Source of the DNA: Phaeosaccion multiseriatum
Taxonomy: Eukaryota > Ochrophyta, other classes
Assembly (NCBI GenBank): GCA_965112735.1
Contig: OZ218954.1
Location: forward strand, 3,968,001 to 4,032,000
DNA length: 64,000 nt
Direction: 5' to 3'
The position numbers and the translations under genes are program-made. Each line of letters opens with the position of its first letter. Position 1 is the first letter of the stretch. The notes under the pieces were generated by a model, which saw only the letters and a list, made by a program, of their open reading frames with translations, had not been told where the DNA came from and made no database searches. Shown one piece after another: positions 44,091-56,283 of this stretch.

Positions 44091-45032
44091 TTAATTAAAT
44101 TAATATTAGGCTGACTGCCCAAAAGAAAAGGAAAGGGGAGGGGTGGTGACGTCCCGACCCGAAAAGCGACAGCCATTTGGCAGCGTATCGGCAAAAAAAA
44201 ATGCATCCGACCATCCCATGGATACAACAACGCCCTTGCTGAGAAGGGCAAATCTTTTGTGTGAAGAGGTGGTTCGACGACAACGGCTCTACCTCCGCCC
44301 GTCTGTACAGGTGTAGTGGTGTGTCGGGCTGGTCTAGCAGCAGCGGGAGCGAGGCTTGGATGGGTTAGCAGCGGACAAGGTGAGGCCCCTTGCAGAAGTG
44401 ACGGAGAGGTGACTTTTGGGACCCGAGCGAGACGGCGTTAGGGAAGTGTATGAGCAGCAGCTGTGGGAGAGAGACAGGACACGGTGGGGCTGGTTGGTGC
44501 TGTGCATGTGCCCCCCTCCGCCCCCTTTGCCCCGCGCCCCTGTCTCTTCACTCCCCGCAGCCTGGGCCCCTTTTTTTGGTGTCACTTGCTGGGTTCGCGG
44601 CAGGCTGATGTACCCGCCCGCGAACTTCGCCCTCACTCGCGTCTGCCGTCCACCACTTCCTCTACTGTTCCTCTCAGGTAGGACTGTCTCTGTAGCTGCT
44701 TCAACGAGTGAGAGAGAGACGGAGAAAAAGAAAGGGAGAGAGATAACACCAGCCTAATTTTCGCGAAAGAGAAGAGAGTTAGATGCAAAGCTAAAGACGC
44801 CCCAGCGGCGGCAGTTCTCACAGCAGTGAGAGCTGGTTGCTTCTGAGGCCATCCTCCAAAAACTTGAGGCATTTTTGAGCTGGGGGAGATTTCAGCAGGG
44901 AAGGGAGGGAGAGGGAAGAAAACGAAGACAAGAGGTTCTTCATCCCGGCACAGCGGGGCAGCAGCACCAGCACCAGCAGGTGAGGGAGAGTGAAGGCCAG
45001 GACGTGCGGGCAAGGTGGCGCCTTTTAGGTCC
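44091..45032. other. Intergenic spacer
   Basis: 3' region of the PX-VPS9 gene (ATTAATTAATTAAATTAATATTA right after the stop, the most AT-rich spot here and a plausible polyadenylation region) and promoter of the coiled-coil gene. No gene supported. Confidence 0.5.
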
Positions 45033-46396
45033 ATGTCGGGCGCCAGGGGAGTGGGCACCATGGTGCAGCAGCAGGGCGGGTCGGCCGGGCCCACATCGCA
45101 GGCGCAACAGAGCGTAAGCATGTACTTTCCCAATGAGCTTAGGGTGAGTAACGGAGGGGAAGGAGGGAGAGGGCGGGGGGGGGGGGGGGCAGTGGATGGG
45201 GAGGGGCTTTGGTGTTACCATTACTTATGCGCTCGCTTGGGATGGATTTGGAGTTGGAGTCCTTTTTTTGAATTCTCATCCGCTCCCCCCTCCGCAGAGC
45301 ATTCAAAGCCGCACCACCTCTGTGATATCATAAGAAAGAGTGACGGACAGAGAGATAGAAGAGAAGTATGGACTGCTCTGCCCCCCTCGAGTGTGAACAG
45401 CGCCTTTCTTCTGAGGCGTAATCAGAGCGATCCACCATCATCGTCTTTCCCCAACTTCATCACTGACTGAACTCCCTCCATTCTATTCCTCTCCACCGTG
45501 GCCCTCCCCTCCCGCCCCTCAAACCAAACGAAACCAATCCAAAGCAGTCGGAGGGGTACAGCCAACACGCGCAGCAGGTGCCTCTCTTCGACTGTGTGAC
45601 GCGGGATGAGACCTCCGAGCTGCGAGAGTGTCACGCCTTCATCCAAGAGCTGGAGACGCGATGTATGGAGGTCGAGGCCATTAACCTGGACTTGGAGCAG
45701 CGGCTGGAGTCCCAGGCAAAGAGCAGCATGGTGGTGGATCGGGAGATTTCAGAGATGCAGCGGAGCTTTGCGGAGAAACTCAAGGCCCAGGAGAAGGAGA
45801 CGGCGGAGATGAGGGAAAGGGTGAGCACGGAGAGGAAGCAGAGTGACTTTATCTTGGAGAAGCTGAGGCGGACGGAGAAGGAGCTTCATCGCATGCTGGT
45901 GCGCAAGTATGACATTGCGCATCAGGCCAAGAAGGAGGAGAGGCACGCCATACTAGGTGAGGGAATTGGTGATATACGGGGGGTGGTGGGGGAGGGAGGT
46001 GAGGGAAGGAGGAGAATCCCCCCCTCTTTGTTTTGTTCCTCTTGTCGTCCCACTACACCTTTTGCATGCCTCTAATCTCCCCCTCCCCGCCCATCCACTG
46101 CCACCCTCCCTCCGTCCCTCATCCTCCCCCATCCACTGCCATCTCCTCCCTCTCTCCCTCTCTCTCTCTCTCTCTCAGAGCGCAAAATCATCGCACGTGA
46201 CCTTCAGCGCCAAAGCTCCGTGGCGTCTCTCCGCACACACGACAGCAGAGCCCACAGATTGGGCGCCAGCGGCAGCGGGGGAAGCGACAAGGGCGGTGGG
46301 GGGGGGGCACATACACACAACCCTTTCGGAGCGGGGTTTGAGGGAGTGAGGGAGAAGCAGGTGGTGGACTCTCTCAGCGACTTCTTCGGCCTCTAA
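45033..46396 (+). CDS. Small coiled-coil protein, unrecognised
   Basis: Proposed exons 45033-45143, 45298-45321, 45548-45956, 46179-46396; 253 residues. Exon 3 encodes a long amphipathic coiled coil (SELRECHAFIQELETRC ... LDLEQRLESQAK ... SEMQRSFAEKLKAQEKE ... LRRTEKELHRMLVRK). The N-terminus ends YFPNELR; the C-terminus is Gly-rich and ends VVDSLSDFFGL. The 24-bp second exon (SIQSRTTS) is inferred because it keeps frame between two good splice sites; skipping it also keeps frame, so it may be a cassette. I do not recognise the family. Length and coiled coil would fit a cytoskeletal or centrosomal protein, but that is a guess. Confidence 0.65.
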
Positions 46397-48536
46397 TGGG
46401 GGCTGATTGGGTGTATCAGAGGACCCCAACCACGGCCACCACACTCAATAGGGGGAAGGGGGGGGGCAGGGGCTTGTTGTCTTTGGATGGATGGAGGGAT
46501 ATGGGTTACAGACTTCCGACCACCCGAGCGACGATGACATAATTCATTATTTGGTCACCGCCGCCGCAGATGCCCAATGATACCCAATACACAGGGGGGG
46601 GGGGGGGATGGCATCGCGGCAAGCACGCCAGGAGGGAGGGAGCGGGCGAAGAAATAGAGGCATATGGGTAGAGGACAAGCCGCCCTATGCATGTACACTG
46701 AAGGGAGGAGGGGGAGGGGGGTACGCACGCCAGGCCAGTCCAGTAGCACCAAGGTGGATGGATGGCAATGGATGGCGATGCGACGGAAGGCAGCAGCGGC
46801 AGCAGCAGCAGCAGTAGTGGCAGCCTTGGGCGGGGGGGAGGGGGGGCTTAATGCATGACTTGGGAGGAGTAGGGAGTGGTGGGAGCACCGACTTGGAAGC
46901 CTCTCAGAGGCAACCACCCGACCCAAATTTTTGTAAGTACGGTCAACGGGCTGGCCCGTGACTGATTTGTGTTTGTAAAGGATGTTTAGTTTTTAAGCTT
47001 GTGAGGGAGGGAGGGAAGGGAGTTGGGGAGGGGGGGGGGGCGTGGGTGGGGAAAGGAATGGGTTCAGACGGCGACGACTTGGGGATGAACATAGCAAGGT
47101 GAATGTGTCAATTACTGGTTGCAGGAAGGAAGGAAAGAAGGAAGGGAGGGAGGGGTGCGCAGGGGTATGTGATCCGTCGGCACCACGTCCCCCCTCGGGA
47201 AGGTGGAAATGGGAGCTTTCTCTGCCAAGGGACAGCTACAGCAGCAGCAGGAGAAGCAGGCCGGAGGTGGAGCAGGCGGAGACAGAGACTCATGTGAGCA
47301 AGGAGTAAGGAGCAAGGAGGGATGCGCGGCGGCGTCGCGGACAGTGCTGGAGCGCCACATGTGTGTGTGTGTGTGTGAGTGCGCGAGTCTGTGTGTGCGT
47401 GCGTGCGTGCTCTCCGCCCTATCGCTTGTCGTGGGGAGAGGTTTGGACACGCGTGGGTTAGCTCAAGGGGAGGGGGGGGGGAGTGTTCATTTGTGGTAGT
47501 GGTAACTGACTTGGGCCGGGGATGGGGGTTGTCTGTTTCGCGAGCTTCCTTGCCTTGGGGGCACACGCGACGGAGCATCTTTTTTTTTTTCAATTAAATG
47601 AGAAGTATATAAATAAAAATGAGATCAAGGCATTCTCGAGTCGGCCGACCGTTGTTCAAAGACCAAGATTTTGACTGGAAGTGAGTATTATGTATTGCGA
47701 TTGAAAAAGGCACCGTACTGTCATGAAAAGTGCCTCACATTCACGCACAAAGCGCTCTTCTACATCGTACAGACTTATCAGTTTCCAAGCTAATCTCACT
47801 CTCGGTTGGGCGGTCGGTCGTACGTGTGCGTGCATTCACGCTACGAAGTGCCTGTATTACGTCAGTGTCAAGCCGATAATAATGTCGACATCGATATCTT
47901 TATTGATATCGATGTCGATATTAATGTCGACATCGATATCTTTATTGATATCGATGTCGATACGGACGCCGGCGTGAGGTGTGGGAATCCTCAATGACTC
48001 TCCTGTCTCTCTCAGTCTCTCTCAGCCAATCAGTTCTAGCGTCTGAAAGCGACTGACCTCTGCCATACGCTGCCATCTTCCATTCGCAGTCAGCTGCACA
48101 CACACACCGCCGCCGCCATCGCACGTGATGGAGTGTAGCAGCAGTCAGTGAGTGAGACAGTCATGAACGCGGCGTAAGTCAGTGAAGGGCCTCAGCTGCA
48201 AACAGCCGCAGAACGAAGTTTGTACGTCAGTGTGTAGCAGCGCACGTCAATGGCGGTCGTCGCTGGTGTCGGAGGAAGGTCCTTGCCCTTGTTGGGTACC
48301 CCGGCCCTACCCACTTCATTCATCGATGAAGGGAAGGACGAAGGAAGGAAGGAAGTAGCACGGCCACAGCGCCACAAGGCGGGGCGGGGTGGGGTGGGGT
48401 GGGTTCAGTTTAGTCAGTCAATCAGTCAGTTCGGTTTCGTGTCAGCAGCCTTCGATCGAGTACCCTCTGGCACCGGGTACCACATGACCAGGGGCGCTCA
48501 CACTGTTAAGCACACGCCGACCCCCCCACCCACCGA
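46397..48536. other. 2.1-kb intergenic region without a supported gene
   Basis: Between the coiled-coil gene (+) and the end of the DUF6816-like gene (-). It contains two of the recurrent words (46658, near 46764), poly-G runs, and at 47880-47962 a pair of perfect-looking hairpins built from GTCGACATCGATATC and its complement. AT-rich 47580-47720 may be a 3' or regulatory region. No frame shows conserved sequence. Confidence 0.45.
47880..47962. repeat. Twin ATCGAT-type inverted repeats
   Basis: GTCGACATCGATATC, a 6-base loop (TTTATT), then GATATCGATGTCGAT; the unit is repeated once. Each copy can fold into a 15-bp hairpin, and the two copies are direct repeats of each other. Confidence 0.85.
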
Positions 48537-49898
48537 TCAACCCACCCACCCACCACGACCGACAACAGCGACGAAGCTTCGACTCAGAAACCAACCTGTC
48601 GTCGCTGCTCCGGCGGAAGGCGGGGAGAAGGAGGAAGGGGACAGGGGGGGGGGGAGGAAGGATGCCGTCCTCTGCACGGCCGTTACTGTAAGGGGCGGTG
48701 CGGGGCAAGGGGGATGGCAGTGGATGGAGGTGGGGGCACGTTAAGAGGGACACCAAGGGGCACGATAGAGAAGCGAAGTACGAGAGCACACCTGTGTTGG
48801 CGTCGATACGCGTGTAGACGGTGGTGGTGTCTACGTCTTTGGCCAGGGGGCGGAACTTGCGGGAGTCTGTGAGTGTGCGTGTTGGTTGTACAGAGGAGGA
48901 GAGAGAGTGGGAGTGTGAGTTTCAGTGTCAGTTGAGGCAGACTAGAGGCGTACCGCATGGGTGGGCACTCGAGAGGAGGGCAGAGTAGAGGCATATGGGC
49001 AACGAGCGGAGCAGGGCAGGCGACTTACGTGAGGTGCCATCGCCACTTCGCTTAGCCCTTTCTCTCTGACCACCACCACCACCACCCCCCCTTCTGCCGC
49101 TCGTTTCTCTGACTCTGGCACCCTGACCCTCACTACGAGAACCTTTACCCCCTGAGCAACTTGCTCCCTTTCTTACCTCGACCCTCTCTGACCCCCTCTC
49201 TCATCATCACTCTCTTCCCTCTCTCATCATTACCCTCTCGCTCTCTCATCATTACCCTCTTCCCTCTCTCATCATCACCCTCTTCCCTCGCGTATCTCAC
49301 CTGGTCCTTCTCTGGTGACTCTTGACTCAGCGAACTCACACACGGCGAAGGTGGGCCTCTCCTCGGAGTCCTGCCCCGCCTCCACGTGTCGGCCTGTAGT
49401 GCGTAGCTCAGCTTTGAACACTGCGCCCTAGGGAGGGGAGGGATGGCAGTTGATGCGGGAGGAAGGGTGAGGTATCTTACCATACCAGCCCCAAAGTTTC
49501 CCTTGCTCCCTCCCCTCACTCACAACCCGCCATCCCTCCTCCCCTCATTCACTCACATTGGCCCCCTGCGGCGAGAGGTAGAACGCCACAACATCCGGCG
49601 CCCCTTCCCCGTCTATATTCAACACCGCGAGCTTGCCCATGGCCGCCTGCGTAATGCTGTCCACGTTAAACACCCGATCCGCCACCACTCCAGAAGTGAA
49701 CCCTCCCCCCACTGGTGACCGGAAGCGCGATTGGTACTCCAGCGCTGACCCCTCCTCCGCCTTGGCCTTTGCGAAGGTTGCGTTGTTGCCTCCTCCGAAG
49801 ATGGACTCGCCGAGAGGGGCGGTGACGTCAGAGGTGACGGAGCGGCAGTCCCATGTACCGCACATCCAGGCTGTTTGATTGAAGTATGAAAGTGAGTT

Positions 49899-49937
<39 letters not shown>

Positions 49938-50862
49938 CAATGAGCAGAGCAGGGCAGGGCAGGAGAAGCGTTGTTAGTCTACATGGACAAAGCAGGGAGG
50001 AGAGCATATGTCAGCGAAAAATGCAAAGCAGAAGGTAACCCCGAGCAGAGCGATAACCTCTCCCCTCCTCTCCCTTCGGAGCACAAATTGAGTAAGGCCT
50101 TAGTTTAATACAAGGAGTAGAACGATATTGCTCCAATAGCTTTATCACTCTCTCGTTCATGTAAAGTTTTGTGACAAAGAGCAGGAGGAATCCCGAGGAA
50201 ACTGGAACTGGAACACACATAATCGACTGAACCTGAAACTGGCACACTCACAGGGATAGTACACGTCATTCCCCTCCAGAGCGTAGGTAGGCCTGGTCAC
50301 GATGCGCTTATCCAGCCTCTCCTGCAGCGAGGGCGCTGATGCAGCAGTTGGTGATACGGCGGCAGCTGTCGAGAGGGGCGGCGAGGATGGGCCCATTCCT
50401 GGTTGGTGTGGATGGAGTGCGTGTGCGTGTGGTGGGGAAAAGGGGGGAGGAGGGATGGGCAGGGTGAAGACAAAGTCTTTGAGGTAATGCAGACAATTGG
50501 AACAGCGTTGGTTGGGACAAAAAGTAAGAATTGAAAAGAGTTTGTGCCCCTTCTGGCGGGGGGGATCGGGGGGAATACAACATGCAATAGACGGAAGCGC
50601 TTTGTATACTTATGCAAAGGCAGCATGCGTCACATTCGCGCAACCACAAGTCTGTTGCTTCATCCTTACCTGAAGCCACTGCAACAGCCACCGCGGCTGA
50701 GGAGGCCCCTCGGACGAGAGCTTGTCGACGCGTGTGCGAGGCGCTTGGCCCATCGCATTGTGGAGGCCCCTTCGCTGTCATGATCAACGGCTGAAAGGCC
50801 CTTACCGGCACCGACGATAAACCCAGCGCCAGCAGTACGGAGAGCACCAGGAGACGTCCCAT
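48537..50862 (-). CDS. Plastid (probably thylakoid) protein, DUF6816-like
   Basis: Six exons: 50862-50670, 50398-50252, 49870-49557, 49427-49301, 48866-48792, 48685-48537 (last one tentative); 334 residues. A signal peptide (LLVLSVLLALGLSSVPV) ends VRAFQPLIMTA, an ASAFAP-like plastid presequence with Phe at the cleavage site. A second targeting segment follows, RRQALVRGASSAAVAVAVAS, twin-Arg plus hydrophobic, as in thylakoid-lumen import. The mature part has NDVYYPSWMCGTWDC, APLGESIF, GVVADRVFNVDSI and AVFKAELRTTGR, resembling a plant/cyanobacterial YYP-W-GTW family I believe to be DUF6816. Function unknown. The recurrent word lies in exon 2 in frame (AVSPTAA). The C-terminal exon is Pro/Gly-rich and poorly supported. 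Confidence 0.7.
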
Positions 50863-51157
50863 GGAAAGGGAGAGTTTTGGGGAGGCGTCCTCCAGCAATG
50901 CATTTGCTGAGGATGAGCACAGAAAGAAGCGTCGCCGCGCCGCCTCGCCATCCTCAGATCTTCGTCTTCGCTTGGAGCTTGCCAACATCCTCCTCGCTCC
51001 TCTTTGTCGTATAGAATTGAAGGGAGTATTAATTGAAGGAAAGAGAGAGATGGAACCGAAACGCAAATTTATGTCCATCTGTGACGCATAGCAGTTGGTG
51101 CATCGCACAACGGTTCACTGCATTATATACAGGGCTTTCCCTTCTGTTCGAGTCAGC
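50863..51157. promoter_or_regulatory. 295-bp divergent promoter, DUF6816-like / PIH1 genes
   Basis: The two starts face away from each other. It contains GCAGTTGGTGCATCGCAC (about 51090), a near match to the recurrent GCAGTTGGTGATAC word, and TATATA at 51124. No other element is clear. Confidence 0.5.
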
Positions 51158-51367
51158 ATGAATACCGCCCTGCAATACATGGCACGGCCGGGGGACATCA
51201 AGTCCGGTGATGACCGGAAGCAGCGCGTGGCGGGGATGGCGAAGCAGATGGGCATCGACTTGTCCGGCATGGGGCCAGAGGTGAGCGGCAGGATGCGGGT
51301 GAGCAAGAAGGAAGGAAGAATAGGAAGATCTAAGGGCTGAAGGGGAGGACTATCCCCAGCAGTGACC

Positions 51368-51410
<43 letters not shown>

Positions 51411-52041
51411 GAGGAGGAGGAGGAGCGAGAGTAAGAGGACGTAGCGGTGGAGTGCAATACATATCGGAGGGGTGTGGGTTGGAGTGGCAGCACCGTGATC
51501 CTCAGGCACAAGCTTCACGGAGGTAGCGAGGGGAAGGGACGGCTGAGTCTTGAGGGAGGGTGGCGGCGGCTCAGCCTACGCCTCTGTCTCTGTTCGCCGT
51601 CTTCCTCTCCGCGGGCCTCTTTTCAAGCGTCTCTGGCCTGAAAGGATGGACGGATACCCCTCTGCACCGCCTCCTTCCCGTCTCTCCCTCCCTCCCTCCC
51701 CTCTCTCTCCGTCCCTCCCCTCTCTCTCTCCCTCCCTCTCTCCCCTCTCTCTCCCTCGCTCCACTCTCTCTCTCCCTCACTCTATCACACTCTCTCTTTT
51801 CTCTCCTTCTGTCTCTCCCCTCTGTCCCTCTCCCTCCACTGATCTCTCCCCACCTACCGTTCCCTCTCTCTCTCCCCACCTCCCACTCCTTCCATCCGTT
51901 GCCCCTCCCTCCCTGTCATCAGGCGGAAGAGATGTGGCAAAAGCTGGATAGCATGTCCATGTCCGATCCCGTCGCTTACAAGAAGTTCGTCAAGAAGAAC
52001 ATGAAGGAGGTGCGTCATGTGACCCCTCTTCCATCGAATAC

Positions 52042-52112
<71 letters not shown>

Positions 52113-52674
52113 TCTGCACACATGAAAGAGCCATGTCTTCCTAACCTTTCCCCCATTTACCCCTCTATTTACTCCCCCCCTTCCCCTTCCCCTTCCCCTT
52201 CCCCTTCCCCTTCCCCTTCCCCTTCCCCTTCCCCTTCCCCTTCCCCTTCCCCTTCCCCTTCCCCTTCCCCTTCCCCTTCCCCTTCCCCTTCCCCTTCCCC
52301 TTCCCCTTCCCCTTCCCCTTCCCCTTCCCCTTCCCCTTCCCCTTCCCCTTTCCCCTTCCCCTTCCCCTTCCCCTTCCCCTTCCCCTTCCCCTTCCCCTTC
52401 CCCTTCCCCTTCCCCTTCCCCTTCCCCTTCCCCTTCCCCTTCCCCTTCCCCTTCCCCTTCCCCTTCCCCTTCCCCTTCCCCTTCCCCACCTCCTCCTCCT
52501 CCTCCCCTTCCTCCTCCCCTTCATCTTCCCCTTCCCCTTCAAGGCCGCTCGCGAGGCCGCAGGCAAGCCCTCCAAGAAAAGACGCGCTAAAGAGTTCTTC
52601 CCTGAGCCGGGTTTCGTTGTGAAAACCTACGTTCGGAAACCTCCGGGAATGGCGGTCAAGCTGCTGCCGCCGCA

Positions 52675-52706
<32 letters not shown>

Positions 52707-55700
52707 GAGGAGGAGGAGGAGGAGGAGGAGGAGGAGGAGGAGGAATGGGAGTGGGCACAAAGGTAGGGAGGAGGACAAGGGCGAGGAGTAGGACGAGGAG
52801 GAGGACGAGAAGGAGGAGGAGGGGGCGGGGGCGGGGGCGGGGGAGAGGAAGAGGGCACCAAGACAAGGAATACGAGTAAGGTTTGGCGGTTTCGGTAACC
52901 GTTCCCGTCTGTAGACCTGGGTGGACCTGCTCCTAAGCAGTAGTGCTGTTTGGGGTAGGCCGCCCTGCGATACCCACTCACGGCCGGTGGCAGCGCTGCT
53001 TCCTCATTTTGACGCTCCTTCTCCTCCTCCTTTTGATCGCCAACTGCCGGTGCTACTGCTGTACCACCAACTGCTTCATATGTAGGTGTTCGTCAATGTG
53101 ACCTCTCACCGCGCCATTGAGGCCCCTCTGGACCAAGCGGGCAATCCAGTGACTGAGGACAAGCAGCCCGAGAGGTTCTCGGCACACGGCCTACAGGTGA
53201 GGGGATGGCAGGGGATGGCAGGGGATGGCACGGGAGAGGACGGCAGTGGATGGCAGACACGCACACACAAAGACAGACAGACAGATACACACACACACTC
53301 TCTCTCTCTCACACACACACACGCACAAACACGCACACACACAGCAGCAGCAGCCAAAGGAAAACTCACTTCTTCCCTATCGCTCCCCTGCCGCATGCAA
53401 TATTCAATTGTCTCCCCATATACCTGCAGATGCCCCTGGTCGTGAGTGCCCTGCGAAACACGCCCGACCACAAGGGGGCCCACGCATTGGCACTGGACGT
53501 TGTCTTCCACCCCTGGGTCATTGACATGTGCAACAGGGAAGGAGCGGGCCTCGGTTTCCGAACGCAGGTTGGTGGTGTCGTGTGCGGAGGGTGATGAGTG
53601 GCTTTGCGTGTAAGTGTTCACTCGCGCACACACAGAGAGAGGCCAAGAACCGAGAAGAAGAGGGAGGAAAGAAGAAGATGTATCTGTCACGAAGAAGGAG
53701 ATATCGAACATGCGCATGTCATTCCGTGGTGTGGTATACCCACCAATTGTAACATGCGGCATTCCGTGGTGTGGTATACCCACCAATTGTAACATGCGGC
53801 ATTCCGTGGTGTGGTATACCCACCAATTGTAACATGCGGCATTCCGTGGTGTGGTATACCCCCCAATTGTAACATGCGGCATTCCGTGGTGTGGTATACC
53901 CCCCAATTGTAACATGCGGCATTCCGTGGTGTGGTATACCCCCCAATTGTAACATGCGGCATTCCGTGGTGTGGTATACCCCCCAATTGTCTGTTGTGCT
54001 CTCTTGTCTCGTTCTCCAACTCACTGCGCTGCCACTAGCTAGCTGCCACCACCCCACCAACCCTTTCCCATATTCCTCCCTCGCTCGCTCGCCCTCTTCT
54101 CGCCCCCCCCACCCCCCCTCCCCCCCTCCTCCTCTCTCTCTGCCCTCTCTATCCCTCTGCAGGTGGTGGAACTCGCACTTCGCTGGGTGGAAGACGAACA
54201 CGGCTCTCTGCGGCTGGCGAGGGAGTGGAAACTGTTACAGAATTTCCTCTACAAGGGAGGGGGGGGGGACAAGGGGCAGCTTGTGGTGGCCTTTCCGGTC
54301 AGGGACGCACGGGCGCAGAACGGTCCTCAGGACAAGAGGGAGGGTGGAGTTGGCGACGACGATGATAGCGACGTTGGTGATTCATCCGATTCGGATGAGG
54401 AGGAGGAGGGGATTGAGGACGTTGTGGGGAGGATGCAGCCGGAGAGCTTGTTGGAGAAGATACGAGCGGGAGAGGGGATGGCAGTGGATGGGGATGGGAA
54501 AGGAGGAGGAGGAGGAGGGCTTGGGGGCCTGAAGCTTCCCGGAGACGTCAAGCAGCAGCAGCGAAGGGAGCTGCAGCAGCGGAGAGAGCAGCAGCAGCAG
54601 CAGGGAGGAGTAAGAGGAGGAGGAGGAGGAGGAGGAGGAGGAGGAGGAGGAGGAGGAGGAGGAGGAGGAGGAGGAGGAGGAGGAGGAGGAGGAGGAGGAG
54701 GAGGAGGAGGAGGAGGAGGGGTCTCCGATTCGAGTGGTGGCAAGGCGACGGGGGCAGCGCCTAAGCCGCTCATTTCAGAGGTGGATGCGGGCAGAGTGGT
54801 CAAGTCCAGCAAGCCCCTCGTCAAGAAGGGGTTCCTCAATGGGCTTGGAGGTGGGGGTGATGCAGCCGTTGGTGATACAGATACAGCAGCAGATGGTGAT
54901 ACAACAGCAGCAGGAGTCGAAGGAGAGGGTCTTACGCCCAAGACGAAGGCGACAATGAAGAAGAAGAAGAAGAAGAAGCAGGCAGCCCACCTGGGTCTGT
55001 ATCCCGAGGGGGGCAGCGAGAACGGCTCTAAGGCGGGTACATACGCACGCTTTATGGACAAGTGCAAGGTGGTGGACATGAGTGAGATGGAGCCCGAGGA
55101 GCAGCAGAGGATGATGCAGCAGCACGCAGGGCCGGGGAAGGAGCAGGGGCAGGGGCAGGGGAAGAGTGCGGCAGTTGGTGGTACGGCAGCAGGTGGTGGG
55201 GGGGGGGCAGGAGGGGGCGCGCAGGCGAGGAGCGAGGCAAAGGCGAGCTTTGATGGGATGGGGAGGGGCTTCTTGGGGGGCGGGGAGGGGACCCAAGCAG
55301 GGAAGGGAGGAGGGGGGAGCAAGAAGAAGAAGAACACGGCAGCGGCCCGGGATGAGGTGAGTGGAGGGAGGGGAGGAAGGGAGGAAGGGAGGAAGGGAGG
55401 GAGGGAGGGAGGGAGGGAGGGAGGGAGGGAGGAGGAGGTTTGGTCTACAGGAGGTGCTGTGTCATTGCATTGTTGGCTTAGGAAGTGTGGCCGCTCTCAC
55501 TCACACTTTTCCCCATCCCTCCTGTAACCGACGTGATGACCAACCATCATTAACTCCTCTCCTCTCCTCTCCTCTCCTCTCCTCTCCCTCCCTCCCTCCC
55601 TCCCTCCCTCCCTCCCTCCCTCCATCCATCCATCCCTCCCTGCTCTTAGGAGTTCGAGCGGCTCATGGCAGCTGCGGATCCGGAGCTTGCCAACTCAATG

Positions 55701-56252
55701 ACCCCGGGGGGCGGCCCAGGGGAAGACGAGAGTGACCCCCTCGGGCAGACACTCAAGGAGTTGGCGGGCATTCTTGGGAACGTTCCCGGCATGGGGGACA
55801 ACTTCGGTGAGCCAGTATGCAGTTTCAATTGACCGACCACCGCCCCCATGGACTCCTGCTCTATCGGTGTTGATAGCGTCGTCGTTCTCCTCTCCCCAAT
55901 ACACACATACGTACATACGTAATTCTTAGGTTGACTCCTATGAGTCAACGAAATGCCCCTCCCCGATGCTCTCCATTGTCCCCCCCCCCTCTCCTCTCTC
56001 CTCCCTCTCTGCCCCTCTGACCCCCTCTATGACCTCCTCCCCCTCCTCTCTCCCCTCTCTCCTCACCCCTTCCCAGGCTCCTCCTCTTACTCCGACCCCC
56101 GTCCCCGGGGGGGCTCCACTGTGCCAAGCGCAAACTCAAACACCCCCCCCCCGCCCACCCCGAGATACGGTATGGGACCCAGTATCAACCCCGTCCCGGA
56201 GAAACATGTACCCCCTCCCCCTCCAGCGGTACGTATGCGCGTGTGTGTGCGC

Positions 56253-56283
<31 letters not shown>

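Noticed and set aside
52179-52487. Interstitial telomere
   Set aside because: The unit TTCCCC/GGGGAA is not a known telomere repeat and lies inside a gene; simple hexamer expansion explains it.
52122-52981. Poly Pro-Ser/Pro-Phe and Gly-Lys/Gly-Glu frames
   Set aside because: Translation of the TTCCCC hexamer array and neighbouring GGA repeat in or beside PIH1 introns.
53721-53990. Possible CRISPR-like array
   Set aside because: Copies are head to tail with no spacers, inside a eukaryotic intron.
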